Shown piece by piece: positions 52,977 to 61,324 of a stretch of DNA of 64,000 bases. The DNA comes from VAZQ01 sp963725185 (GTDB lineage: Bacteria > Pseudomonadota > Alphaproteobacteria > Rhizobiales > Xanthobacteraceae): contig CAVRXO010000006.1 in assembly GCA_963725185.1 (NCBI GenBank), positions 248,001-312,000 on the forward strand. The letters are read 5' to 3'. Each line of letters starts with the position of its first letter. Within the stretch, counting starts at the first letter, position 1. Position numbers and translations under genes: made by a program. The notes under the pieces are model-generated. The model was given only the letters and a program-made list of their open reading frames with translations, did no database searches and was not told where the DNA came from.

Positions 52977-55035
52977 TCAGACGGCCGGCTGGAACCGCCG
53001 GCGAAGTCCGCCGGCGACCTCCCGCATGACGCTGTCCCAGTCCCCGATCCCGGGCTGCCTGAACAGACTGGCGGTCGGATACCAGGGCGAGTCCGCGCGC
53101 TCCAGCATCCACCGCCAATCGGGTATGAAGGGCAGCAAGATCCAGGTCGGGCGGCCGAGCGAGCAGGCCAGATGCGCGACCGCGGTATCGACCGTAATCA
53201 CGACGTCCATCGAAGAGACCAATGCCGCGGTCTCCAGGAAGTCGGTGAGCGCCGGACCGAAATGGGCGATGCCGGCGGCGTCAAGGATGCCTTGGTCCTC
53301 GCTCCGGACCTCCTTTTGCAGGCTGACGAGCTCGACCGGGAGATCGAGCAGGCCGAGCATTGCGCGCAACGGAATCGAGCGGTTGTGATCGTTCTTGTGG
53401 CTTGGCCTGCCCGACCACGCGATTCCAATGCGCGGTTTCCCGTGGCGAAGCCTGGCCTCCCACTCCTTGGTCAGCTCCGAGGGCACGCTCGGCGGCGCGG
53501 GCGGAGGGATCGTCTCCAGCCGCGTGCGAAACGCGCGGGGCAAGCTCAGGAGCGGACAATGCAGATCGAAAGCAGGCAGATCCTCGCCTTCCGCCAGAAC
53601 CGTCTGCGCACCGCCGAACCCCGACAGCAACCGCTTGAGCGACGGCTGCACCGATAAAATGACCGTGGCGCCTTTCTCAGCCACCCGGGGCACATAGCGG
53701 CAGAACTGGATGGTATCCCCATAACCTTGCTCGGCGTGCAGAAGAACGGTCTTGCCTGCGATGTCGCCTGTTCCGTCCCATGCCGGTTGCGCGAAAGCGG
53801 GCTTGGAGCCGAAACCCCACAGCTCGTCGGCGAGCTCCCACCGCCATTCGTATTTTTCCCATCCCCGGTCAAAGTCGGCCATCAAGAGCCGCCAAAGCGC
53901 TTCATTCCAGTGAGCGGGCGCGTAGTCGTGCCGGAGCGCCAGCGCCCCCTGGTAGCTCGCCAGCGCCTCGTCGAGCCGCTTGAGCTCGCGCAGCGCGTTG
54001 CCGCGGTTGTTGTGGGCTTCCGCATAGTCGGGCTTGCACGCCACCGCCCGGTCGTAGCTCGCCAGCGCCTCGTCGGGCCGCCGCAGCTCCTGCAGCGCGT
54101 TGCCGCGGTTGTACAAGGCCTCCGCATGATCGGGCGCCAGCGCCAGCGCCCGGTCGTAGCTCGCCAGCGCCTCGTCAAGGCGCTTGAGCTCCCGCAGCGC
54201 ATTGCCACGGTTGTTGCAGGCCTCCGCATAATCGGGCTTGAGCGCCAGCGCCTTATCGTAGCTCGCCAGCGCCTCGTCGAAGCGCTTGAGCTCCTGCAGG
54301 GCGACGCCGCGGTTGTTGCAGGCCTCTGCATGGCCGGGCTTGAGCGCCAGCGCCTTGTCGTAGCTCGCCAGCGCCTCGTCTGTACGCTTGAGCTCCTTGA
54401 GCGCATTGCCGCGATTGATGAAGGCCTCCGCATAGTCGGGCTTGAGCGCCAACGCCTTGTCGTAGCTCGCCAGCGCCGCGTCGAGCCGCTTGAGCGCCCT
54501 CAGCGCAACGCCGCGGTTGTTGCAGGCCTCCGCATAGCCGGGCTTGCACGCGAGCGCCCGGTCGTAGCTCGCCAGCGCCTCGTCGAGGCGCTTGAGCTCC
54601 TTCAGCGCATCGCCCTGATTCTCGAAGGCCTCCGCATAATCGGGCTTGATGCGGATAGCTTGCCGATAGGCGGCAATCGCCTCGGTGGGCTTGCCGCAGT
54701 CTTGCAGCGTCACGCCGAGGTTGTAGTAATAAGTCGGGCTGCGTCCGTTCCGCTTGATGGCCTGACCGATCAGTTCGACGGCCAAGTCGTGGCGCTTCGT
54801 CTGATGTGCAACCACACCCAGCAGATGGAGGGCGTCCGCATGGTTCGGTTGAGCCGCCAGCACGCGCTGATAGCACGCCTCGGCCTCGGCCAAGCGTCCG
54901 GCCTGGTGGTACTTGAGGCCGGCCCCCAACAACTCGGCGACCCCCGTTGCAATCCCGGCGGCTGCGGCTCGCCCCGGGCGGATTGCTTGACGACTGGCCA
55001 AGCTTGGCGGCGCCGCGGCGCTGCTTGCGATTCAT
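52977..55035 (-). CDS. TPR-repeat protein with C-terminal GT9-like glycosyltransferase domain (one frameshift)
   Basis: The start MNRKQRRGAAKLGQSSSNPP (ATG at 55035) is typical of this protein type. A one-base shift near 54960 joins it to GIATGVAELLGAGLKYHQAG. About ten TPRs follow, of which seven are nearly identical (ALASYDKALALKPDYAEA pattern). The C-terminal third (ADFDRGWEKYEWRWE; LLHAEQGYGDTIQFCRYVPR; GIAWSGRPSHKNDHNRSIPL; VVITVDTAVAHLACSLGRPT WILL) resembles heptosyltransferase-type GT9 domains. It probably modifies a protein or surface glycan with TPR-mediated substrate binding. Product about 685 residues. Confidence 0.82.
53935..54645. repeat. 102-bp tandem repeats encoding seven near-identical TPR units
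   Basis: The string GTAGCTCGCCAGCGCCTCGT recurs every 102 bases (for example at 54054 and 54156), matching one 34-residue TPR per repeat. The units differ at a few positions (DKAL/DRAL, LKPDY/CKPGY). High DNA identity indicates recent expansion by unequal recombination, so repeat number may vary between strains. Confidence 0.85.
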
Positions 55036-55203
55036 GAGCGCACTCTGAGCTGACCAAGGTGTTCGACGACCCCGCCGCCTGCACGATGCTGCTCGGCGCA
55101 ACGAGCCAGAAGGCCGGCGGCCGGCTTCTCTATACTCACCGTTATCGGCAGATTCCAGGCGCTCCGCGCGTGGCGGTGCTCGATTTTCCGATCCGCAAGA
55201 GGG

Positions 55204-55464
55204 CTAGATCGTGCCGGGGGTTCGCTTGTCGAACAGGCCGAGACACTTCTGCAATTCGATCGGCATGTCGCTGACATGCAGCAGACGGCCCATGAAGGTG
55301 GTCCACGGTTTTTCGGCGACCGGCTGCACCGAGGCGAAGTTCCAGAACTGCCGCTCGTTCATCTCGATCTCGGTTACCCCATTGTGCAGCACCCAGTCCT
55401 GCAGCAGCACCAGGCGGGACTGGTCGCGCGCCGCGAACATGGTGGCAGGTATGGCTTTCCTCAT
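55204..55464 (-). CDS. Hypothetical protein, 86 residues
   Basis: Unrecognised but gene-like. ATG 55464 has GGGAGAGGC upstream. The sequence has mixed composition (RLVLLQDWVLHNGVTEIEMN ERQFWN; RLLHVSDMPIELQKCLGLFD) with no membrane segment or signal peptide. It stands alone between the TPR-glycosyltransferase gene and other small genes. No function can be suggested. Confidence 0.55.
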   Translation of the reverse strand: MRKAIPATMFAARDQSRLVLLQDWVLHNGVTEIEMNERQFWNFASVQPVAEKPWTTFMGRLLHVSDMPIELQKCLGLFDKRTPGTI

Positions 55465-55648
55465 TGCTGCCTCTCCCGATGCAAAGGCTGGTGATGCAAA
55501 GGCTAACCGACGCAGAGCCGGTGCTGCCGACTGCGATCGTCCAAGATCCGCAACGCCGCCGCCTCGAGACCGAGGTCGGCCCGTTGCCGGCGGATAGGGC
55601 CGCGGACGCTACCAGCTATAGGACGGTATTGGTTTACGAAGTCTGCTT

Positions 55649-55936
55649 CTACGAATTCCGCTTGGGCGGATCATGCGCCGGTGCGCCTTGCGGGCCAGCG
55701 CTCCCGATGCCGACCGGCTCGCAGGCGCCGTCCTTGTTTTCGGCAATCCAGCATTTCCGCAGCCCATCGGCGTCTCTGGTCCACCAGTAGCTGCCCTCCG
55801 GATTGCGTCCGGACACTTTGAAGCGCTTGAGGTGGCGTTTGACGGCCGCCAAGGCATCTTCCCAGGTGGCGAATGCCTCGCCCACCTGCGTGGGGGCGGC
55901 CGAGCGCCGGCTGTCGAGCTCAAGGATCTTGAACAT
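55649..55936 (-). CDS. Hypothetical small protein, 95 residues
   Basis: MFKILELDSRRSAAPTQVGE AFATWEDALAAVKRHLKRFK, then SYWWTRDADGLRKCWIAENK. The start fits a short soluble alpha/beta protein with aromatic-rich strands. The frame is open further upstream, but the conserved-looking part begins at this ATG (55934-55936). Unknown function; possibly related to DUF2188-like small proteins, but not confirmed. Confidence 0.5.
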   Translation of the reverse strand: MFKILELDSRRSAAPTQVGEAFATWEDALAAVKRHLKRFKVSGRNPEGSYWWTRDADGLRKCWIAENKDGACEPVGIGSAGPQGAPAHDPPKRNS

Positions 55937-56175
55937 CACCGCCTCCGCGCCTGTGTGCTCGGCTACCATCCCGGCGTGCCTTGGGGGCCGCACGGACAGT
56001 ATGCGCCGGGCAAATCTTGCCGTCCAAAGGATTCCACCACCGGCAGAATTCGCCAGCGCCCACGCCTTAGGCCGGCGCGCCGGCGCCGCTCCCCCTTGAA
56101 ATCGCACGACAAAGTTCTGCGCGACCCGCGTGGCACACCGCTTGCTCGATAGAGCGCGGGTGCGACGGCGAATCC

Positions 56176-56210
56176 GGCTCGCCAAGGGTGCATGGCACCG
56201 TCGGCGAGCC
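56176..56210 (+). promoter_or_regulatory. Long hairpin in the leader of the EF-hand gene
   Basis: GGCTCGCC (56176-56183) pairs with GGCGAGCC (56203-56210), and inside it GGTGC pairs with GCACC around ATG. It ends 26 bases before the start codon and just before the ribosome site (CAGGAGA). It could protect or control the mRNA leader. It has no T-run, so it is not a terminator. The preceding 240 bases (55937-56175) hold no recognisable gene. Confidence 0.4.
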
Positions 56211-56236
56211 GGTGGCGCCCAATCAGGAGATGCCCG

Positions 56237-57454
56237 ATGAGCGGCCTTGGTGGCGTCGGTGGTGGCGGCTTCAATCCGTACGTCGCCCCGCAATTTCAGC
56301 AAAACCTGTTCAGCCAGATCAGCAATGGCAGCGGCTCGATCACGCAGACGAATCTGGAGCAGGCGGTCACCGCAGCCGGCGGCACCACCCAGGGCGCCGA
56401 TGCGCTCTATTCGGAGCTCGATCCCAGCAATACCGGCAGCGTCAGCGAGCAGCAATTCGCCAATGCTTTTCCGGGACCGCAATACAGCGAGCAGATGCAA
56501 TCCCAGCTGATCGGCTACCAGGCACAAGGCTGGCCCAGCGCATCGAGCGCCCAGCCGGGCGGCCAGCTGGCGCAGAGCCTGTTCTCGCAGATCGACAGCA
56601 ACGGCGACGGCTCGATCAGCCAGAGCGAGCTCGAGCAGGCGGTCACCGGCGTCGGCGGCACCAAGGCTTCGGCCGACGCGCTCTATGCGAAGCTCGACCC
56701 CAATGGCACCGGCAGCGTAAGCGAGCAGCGATTTGCCCAGGGCCTGTCCCAGTCGATGCCGCACCGCCATCATCATCACGGCGGCGGAGGCGGGATGCAG
56801 AGCGCGACCGGCGGCAGCGCCACGGGCGGCAGCGCGGCGGATGCGCTGACCTCGCTGTTCGATGCCGACGGCGGCGGGGCGGGAAATTCACCGACCCAGA
56901 TCGCGCAGAACATGTTCTCGCAGATCGACAGCAACGGCGACGGCTCGATCACGCAGAGCGAGCTCGAGCAGGCGGTCACCGCCGCTGGCGGCAGCACGGC
57001 GGGCGCCGATGCGCTCTATGCGAAGCTCGATCCCAACGGCACCGGCAGCGTGAGCGAGCAACAATTCATCGGCGCGCTGCAGCCGCCTTCGGCCAGCGGG
57101 AATACCGCGCAGGACGCCCTGCTGGCGCTGCTCGACCAGGTCTCGCAGGGCAACGGCACCGCGGCGGCGGTCTCCCCGATCGGCAGCGGTACGAGCGCGC
57201 AGGACGCCTTGTCGGCGCTGGTGCAGAATTTCGACCCGGCGAGCGCGGCACCCGGCACCGGCAACTCGGCGCGCGATGCCGTGGCGGCGCTCATCAAGGC
57301 GAACGACGGATCATCGGGCGGCGCGGCCGCCGCATCGACGGCGGGAGCGCTCAACAGCGCCGATCTGATGCGCGCCTTCTCGCTCTACCAGAACCAGCTC
57401 GAGCAGCAGCTCCTGAGCGGCGTCGGCGCCACCCAGAACGCCAGCATGATCTAG
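56237..57454 (+). CDS. EF-hand calcium-binding protein
   Basis: About 405 residues from ATG 56237 (MSGLGGVGGGGFNPY), with CAGGAGATG as ribosome site. At least two canonical EF loops: DSNGDGSISQSE and DSNGDGSITQSE. Alternate loops are degenerate: SNGSGSITQTN, DPSNTGSVSEQ, DPNGTGSVSEQ (seen twice). The arrangement is a threefold repeat of the pair LFSQIDSNGDGSI...ADALYAKLDPNGTGSVSEQ. A His cluster (HRHHHHGGGGG) separates repeats. The C-terminal third is Ala/Ser/Gly-rich. No signal peptide is evident; a non-classical export route or a cytosolic calcium buffer are both possible. Confidence 0.82.
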   Translation: MSGLGGVGGGGFNPYVAPQFQQNLFSQISNGSGSITQTNLEQAVTAAGGTTQGADALYSELDPSNTGSVSEQQFANAFPGPQYSEQMQSQLIGYQAQGWPSASSAQPGGQLAQSLFSQIDSNGDGSISQSELEQAVTGVGGTKASADALYAKLDPNGTGSVSEQRFAQGLSQSMPHRHHHHGGGGGMQSATGGSATGGSAADALTSLFDADGGGAGNSPTQIAQNMFSQIDSNGDGSITQSELEQAVTAAGGSTAGADALYAKLDPNGTGSVSEQQFIGALQPPSASGNTAQDALLALLDQVSQGNGTAAAVSPIGSGTSAQDALSALVQNFDPASAAPGTGNSARDAVAALIKANDGSSGGAAAASTAGALNSADLMRAFSLYQNQLEQQLLSGVGATQNASMI

Positions 57455-57671
57455 AGCGGATCTCGGCCGATTTGGTCCGGCGCCGCGCCAACCACTGCCG
57501 TCTTCGCGGGCGATGTCCGGCAATGACGCCGCGGGGATGGCGGCGCCGAGCGGCTTTAATTGCGGCCCGAAAAGTGGCAGTCTGGCGCATCCGCTCGGAA
57601 CGCGCGCACCGTCTCGCAACGATCAGACGAGAGCCGGCCCGCGCCGCGGTACCTAATCATGGAGAACGCCG

Positions 57672-58610
57672 ATGACCCTGATCGATAATCGGATCAACCG
57701 TCGGATCGCCCTGGCGCAGTTGACCGCCGCAACGATGCTCGCGGCGGGCGCCGCCCGGGCGCAGCGGCCGGATCCCTCGCTGACGCAGATCAAGAGCACC
57801 GACCTCGGTCGCAAGACCTATATGCTCGAAGGCCAGGGCGGCAACATCCTCGTCGTGATCGGCGACGACGGCGTCGTCATGGTGGACGCCGAGCTCGCGC
57901 CGCTGCACGACAAGATCAAGGCCGCCATCACCGACAATGCGAATCTTCCCATCAAGTATCTCGTCGATACCCATTTCCATGGCGAGCAGACCGGCGGCAA
58001 TGCGCCGTTCCACCGCGACGGCGCCATCGTCGTGGCGCAGGACAATGTGCGTGTGCGGCTCCTTGCCGGCACCACCAACGGGGTCAACTACAACAAGAGT
58101 GCACCCGCGCCCGCGGATGCGATTCCGACCGAGACCTATGTGGGCGGCACCAAGACCGTGACCATCCGCGGTCGCGAGGCGCTCCTCACGCACGCCACCA
58201 ACGCGCATACCGACGGCGACAGCTGGATCTATCTGGCGGATGCCAACGTCATCTTCACGGGCGACCTCTTCTACAATAACGGCATCTATCCGATGATCGA
58301 CTACGCCAACGGCGGCGACATCCGCGGCATGGTCCGCGCCAACGAGGCCTTCCTCCGGCTGGCCAATCCCGAGACCAAGATCGCGTCAAGCCGCGGCGGC
58401 GCGGTGGCCGGCAGAGCGGAAGTCTCCGCGTTCCGGGACATGCTGGCGACCGCGCGCGACCGCATGGCCGCAATGGTCGACAAGGGCATGACCGAGGAGG
58501 AAGCGGTGGCGGCCAAGCCGTTCGAGGACCTCGACGCCAAATGGGCGAGCGACGAACGGGCCTCGGTCATTTTCATTCGCAACGCCTACAACTCGTTCAA
58601 GCGGTCTTGA
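57672..58610 (+). CDS. MBL-fold metallo-hydrolase-like secreted protein with altered metal motif
   Basis: 312 residues with a Tat/Sec-like signal (NRINRRIALAQLTAATMLAA GAARAQ). The beta-lactamase fold is shown by GGNILVVIGDDGVVMVDAEL, the motif DTHFHGEQTGGNAPF, NAHTDGDSWIYLADANVIFT and GDLFYNNGIYP. The usual HxHxDH reads HFHGEQ, so Asp is Glu and the second His pair is changed. The late His of the active site (normally PGHG) is replaced in IASSRGGAV. Metal binding is therefore weakened, and hydrolase activity doubtful. It is convergent with the secreted protein gene at 58696. Confidence 0.82.
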   Translation: MTLIDNRINRRIALAQLTAATMLAAGAARAQRPDPSLTQIKSTDLGRKTYMLEGQGGNILVVIGDDGVVMVDAELAPLHDKIKAAITDNANLPIKYLVDTHFHGEQTGGNAPFHRDGAIVVAQDNVRVRLLAGTTNGVNYNKSAPAPADAIPTETYVGGTKTVTIRGREALLTHATNAHTDGDSWIYLADANVIFTGDLFYNNGIYPMIDYANGGDIRGMVRANEAFLRLANPETKIASSRGGAVAGRAEVSAFRDMLATARDRMAAMVDKGMTEEEAVAAKPFEDLDAKWASDERASVIFIRNAYNSFKRS

Positions 58611-58646
58611 CCGCGGTACGCTGCGCGATGTTTGCGCCCTAGGGGG

Positions 58647-58675
58647 TTGCAGCACCGTCTCCGCGGGTGCTGCAA
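58647..58675. terminator. Strong hairpin between convergent genes
   Basis: TTGCAGCACC (58647-58656) pairs perfectly with GGTGCTGCAA (58666-58675) across a nine-base loop. It lies between the convergent MBL-fold and secreted-protein genes, where a bidirectional terminator is expected. No clear T-run follows on the plus strand, so the function is inferred from position. Confidence 0.55.
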
Positions 58676-58695
58676 TCTCATTCACTCCAACATCA

Positions 58696-59532
58696 TCACT
58701 TCTTGGGGCCAAAATACTTCTGGAACAATTTCGGATCCGGCGGCGGCTCGTCCTTCCCCAGCGGCATGAAATAGCCGTCCGAATCCTCCAGATACATCCG
58801 GCCGCCGATCGCAATCATGCGGTTTTCCTCGGCGCAATTGTCTTCCTGCGGACTGACGCCGCGCACGCGCTTATAGAAGCGCGACACCGTCCAGGGTTGC
58901 GTGAAGGCATGATCGATGATGCTGATCTCGTTGTGCATGACGTCGGGATCGGCTTTATCGAGGGAGAGCCTCTCCTTGACGACGGTCTCGCCGTCCGCGG
59001 CGAGCGGTATGCCGCTGTTCTCCACCAGGCGCAGGCCCTTCATGGCGCGCGTCTCGATCTCGAACGCATGCGGGGCCCCCTCGTTATCGGCGTCGAGCCA
59101 CTTGCCGATGGAATAGCCGACATAGCTGCGGTCGAGATCCTCCGGCCAGGCGCGCCCGTCGGTGTAGATCCGCCGGAGCGGGCTCGTCGACTCGATCAGC
59201 ATATAGACGACGGTCGGCTTGACGACGACCTCCATCGGCGCCCCTAGGGTCATGACCCGCGGCATGCCGACCGGCCCGCAGGTGTATTTGGGATCGAACG
59301 CGACACCGGCCTTCGCCTTGGCCAGGTTGGCCGCATAGACGGCCTGGTATTCGGGCGTGAGCGGCGCCTGTTGCCCGGGACCCGGCGGCTTGGTCGGATC
59401 CCACAAGCCGGGTGGGCTCCCGCGACCCCACATGCCCTCCCAGGCCGAATACTTGTTCGCCTCTTCGGCCCGCGCGGCCACTGCCGCGCACAGCAGCACC
59501 GCAACCGCGACGACCGAGCTTCGGTAGCGCAT
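58696..59532 (-). CDS. Secreted protein of unknown function
   Basis: 278 residues from MRYRSSVVAVAVLLCAAVAA RAEE, with a G-rich ribosome site. Longer in-frame starts would translate the REP-like element and are rejected. Segments PTVVYMLIESTSPLRRIYTD GRAWPEDLD and RSYVGYSIGKW, with NEISIIDHAFTQPWTVSRFY and a Cys near the end (EDNCAEEN), match the general plan of the secreted protein at 46401-47264. Function unknown. Confidence 0.75.
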   Translation of the reverse strand: MRYRSSVVAVAVLLCAAVAARAEEANKYSAWEGMWGRGSPPGLWDPTKPPGPGQQAPLTPEYQAVYAANLAKAKAGVAFDPKYTCGPVGMPRVMTLGAPMEVVVKPTVVYMLIESTSPLRRIYTDGRAWPEDLDRSYVGYSIGKWLDADNEGAPHAFEIETRAMKGLRLVENSGIPLAADGETVVKERLSLDKADPDVMHNEISIIDHAFTQPWTVSRFYKRVRGVSPQEDNCAEENRMIAIGGRMYLEDSDGYFMPLGKDEPPPDPKLFQKYFGPKK

Positions 59533-59638
59533 GGCGTCCCCCCCCCATTTGTGCCCGCACGGCGTCGAGCGATGCCCTGCGACCGTTCTCCTTTTTCGGA
59601 GGCTACCCCGATTGCCGCGCGCGCGGGAGCAGAAAATT

Positions 59639-59731
59639 GTAGGGCGCAATCGCTTTATTGCGCCGCTTGGCCACACCGATGGATGCGGCGCGCGGCAACG
59701 CCGATGGCGCAATAAAGCGATTGCGCCCTAC
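59639..59731. repeat. REP-like element, family A
   Basis: GTAG (59639-59642), arms GGCGCAAT and ATTGCGCC around CGCTTT. The right hairpin has the same arms around AAAGCG and then CTAC (59728-59731). The middle contains GCTTGGCCACACCGAT, the inverted counterpart of the middle of the 21037 copy. The right-hand CTA supplies the stop codon of the alpha/beta hydrolase gene. Confidence 0.9.
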
Positions 59732-60519
59732 AGAAAAAATCGCCGCATCGCGTCCGCCACCGCGTCGGGCGCCTGCACCACCATGATGTGGCCGCTGTCG
59801 ATGATGGCGAGCTCGGCGCGCGCCAAGAGGGCGGCATAGCGCTCGACCTGGGCGGGCGGGCGCATCTCGTCGTGGCGGCCGGCGAGCAGCAGGCATGGGC
59901 ACCTGATTTGCGCAAGCGAGGGCTCCAGCGCGACCTCCGCCAGCATCCGGTTGGCGTGCGCGTAGCAGACCGGATCGATGGCGAGAAAGCGGGCGCGATG
60001 CTCGGCATAGATGGTCGGGTCGCCGCGGTCGTGCTTGGGATAGGTGCGCTCGAACACCATCTCGACGATGGCGCGCATGCCCTCGCGCTCGGCGGTCTCG
60101 GAGCGCTCCAACAGATAATGCCGGCGATCCGGATTGGTCCCCAGGCTTGGCGCGCACAGCGCCAGCGCCGCGACCGCATCCGGACGGCGCAGCGCCAAGG
60201 CGGCGGCGATCGCGGCCCCCGACGCAATGCCGGCGACCCAATAGGGCGGCGTCAATCCTGCGGTCTGCATGAGCCGCAGCGCATCGGCCACCAGATCGTC
60301 CAGGCAAAACGGCGCCCGCACCTTCTCGGACAGGCCGGCGCCGCGCTGGTCGGCGCGCAGGATGCGAAAGTCCGCCTCGAGGGCGCCCACCACCCGATCG
60401 AAGCTTTCGAGCGTGCCGGCGAGCTCATGGATCAGGACGAGGCTGCGCGGACCGCGCCCGGAGACGCAGTAGTGCAGGCTGACATCGGGATAATCAGCAA
60501 ATGCGTGCGCGCGATTCAT
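59728..60519 (-). CDS. Alpha/beta hydrolase-fold protein lacking the nucleophilic serine
   Basis: 263 residues from MNRAHAFADYPDVSLHYCVS; the upstream in-frame ATG lies in a repeat. Fold markers are LVLIHELAGTLESFDRVVGA, ILRADQRGAGLSEKV and LLLAGRHDEMRPPAQVERYA, with the catalytic His in DSGHIMVVQAP. The nucleophile elbow is WVAGIASGAAIAAAL, with Ala where G-x-S-x-G has Ser. Closest in style to 3-oxoadipate enol-lactonase-type hydrolases, but the usual hydrolysis chemistry is not expected. The stop TAG comes from the element at 59639-59731. Confidence 0.82.
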   Translation of the reverse strand: MNRAHAFADYPDVSLHYCVSGRGPRSLVLIHELAGTLESFDRVVGALEADFRILRADQRGAGLSEKVRAPFCLDDLVADALRLMQTAGLTPPYWVAGIASGAAIAAALALRRPDAVAALALCAPSLGTNPDRRHYLLERSETAEREGMRAIVEMVFERTYPKHDRGDPTIYAEHRARFLAIDPVCYAHANRMLAEVALEPSLAQIRCPCLLLAGRHDEMRPPAQVERYAALLARAELAIIDSGHIMVVQAPDAVADAMRRFFL

Positions 60520-60531
60520 GGTCTTTGTTTC

Positions 60532-60642
60532 GTAGCCTGGATGAAGGCGCGTCGCGCCGCAATCCGGGAACGGCCGTTCCCGCATTACGCCATAGCCCGT
60601 CGAAGACGGGCGTAAACGCCCTTATGGCTTCATGCGGGCTAC
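60532..60642. repeat. REP-like element (GTAGCCCGCAT type, inverted orientation)
   Basis: Left end GTAGCCTGGATGAAGG and right end CATGCGGGCTAC. The interior GCATTACGCCATAGCCCGTC and GACGGGCGTAAACGCCCTTA is the reverse complement of the copy at 41731-41826. It lies upstream of the alpha/beta hydrolase gene and downstream of the XRE gene. No stop codon is shared here. Confidence 0.85.
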
Positions 60643-60673
60643 CGAAGGTGCCGGGGCCGTCGCGGCCCGAGGC

Positions 60674-61093
60674 TCAACGGCGCGCGTCGGCGGTGATCTC
60701 CTGGACCAGGCTGACGATGCGGCGCCTGAGGGTAGCGTCCTTGATCTGCATGAATGCCTTGGTCAGCGCGAGGCCGTCCGAGGTGGCGAGGAAGTCGGTC
60801 ACATAGGTCGGCAGCGGCGGCACGTCGGTTTCACTGTGCGCGCCGCGGCGCGCACCCGGCTCGGGTGGCGAGCCTTCGAAAAAGAACGAGATCGGGACCT
60901 GCAGGACGCGCGAGATCTCATGCAGCCGACCGGCGCCGATCCGGTTGGTGCCCTTCTCGTATTTCTGCACCTGCTGGAACGTCAGTCCGATATCGTTGCC
61001 GAGCTCGGTCTGGCTCATATCGAGCATGATGCGGCGCATGCGCACGCGGCTGCCGACATGCTTATCGGTGGAGTTTGGCGACTTCTTGGGCAT
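60674..61093 (-). CDS. XRE-family transcriptional regulator (PraR/PhrR-like)
   Basis: 139 residues. The HTH is in VGSRVRMRRIMLDMSQTELG, NDIGLTFQQVQKYEKGTNRI and GAGRLHEISRVLQVPISFFF. This is a very common alphaproteobacterial type. The C-terminal part (DFLATSDGLALTKAFMQIKD ATLRRRIVSLVQ) is the conserved dimer or ligand segment. It is divergent from the amidohydrolase pair. Regulatory targets are unknown. Confidence 0.88.
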   Translation of the reverse strand: MPKKSPNSTDKHVGSRVRMRRIMLDMSQTELGNDIGLTFQQVQKYEKGTNRIGAGRLHEISRVLQVPISFFFEGSPPEPGARRGAHSETDVPPLPTYVTDFLATSDGLALTKAFMQIKDATLRRRIVSLVQEITADARR

Positions 61094-61324
61094 GACGCGA
61101 ACCGTCTACAACGCCCGGTGGCAGGTGTCCACTGAGGCCGGCGGCAACCGGGGGACGAATGAGATTCACCATGAACGCTGCGTTTGGATTGATCGGGATC
61201 GCACGCGCAGGCCGGACGTGAAGCGGATGCGAACGCGGGCTCGGCGGCCGATACATCGGATGGGCTTTCGGATTATACTTACGTCCGGGCCCGCGCCAGA
61301 CGGTGCCGGATCGGGAGGAACCAC

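Noticed and set aside
53935..54645. Regularly spaced repeats resembling a CRISPR array
   Set aside because: The 102-bp period equals 34 codons, the repeats are contiguous and translated as TPR units, and there are no unique spacers or cas genes.
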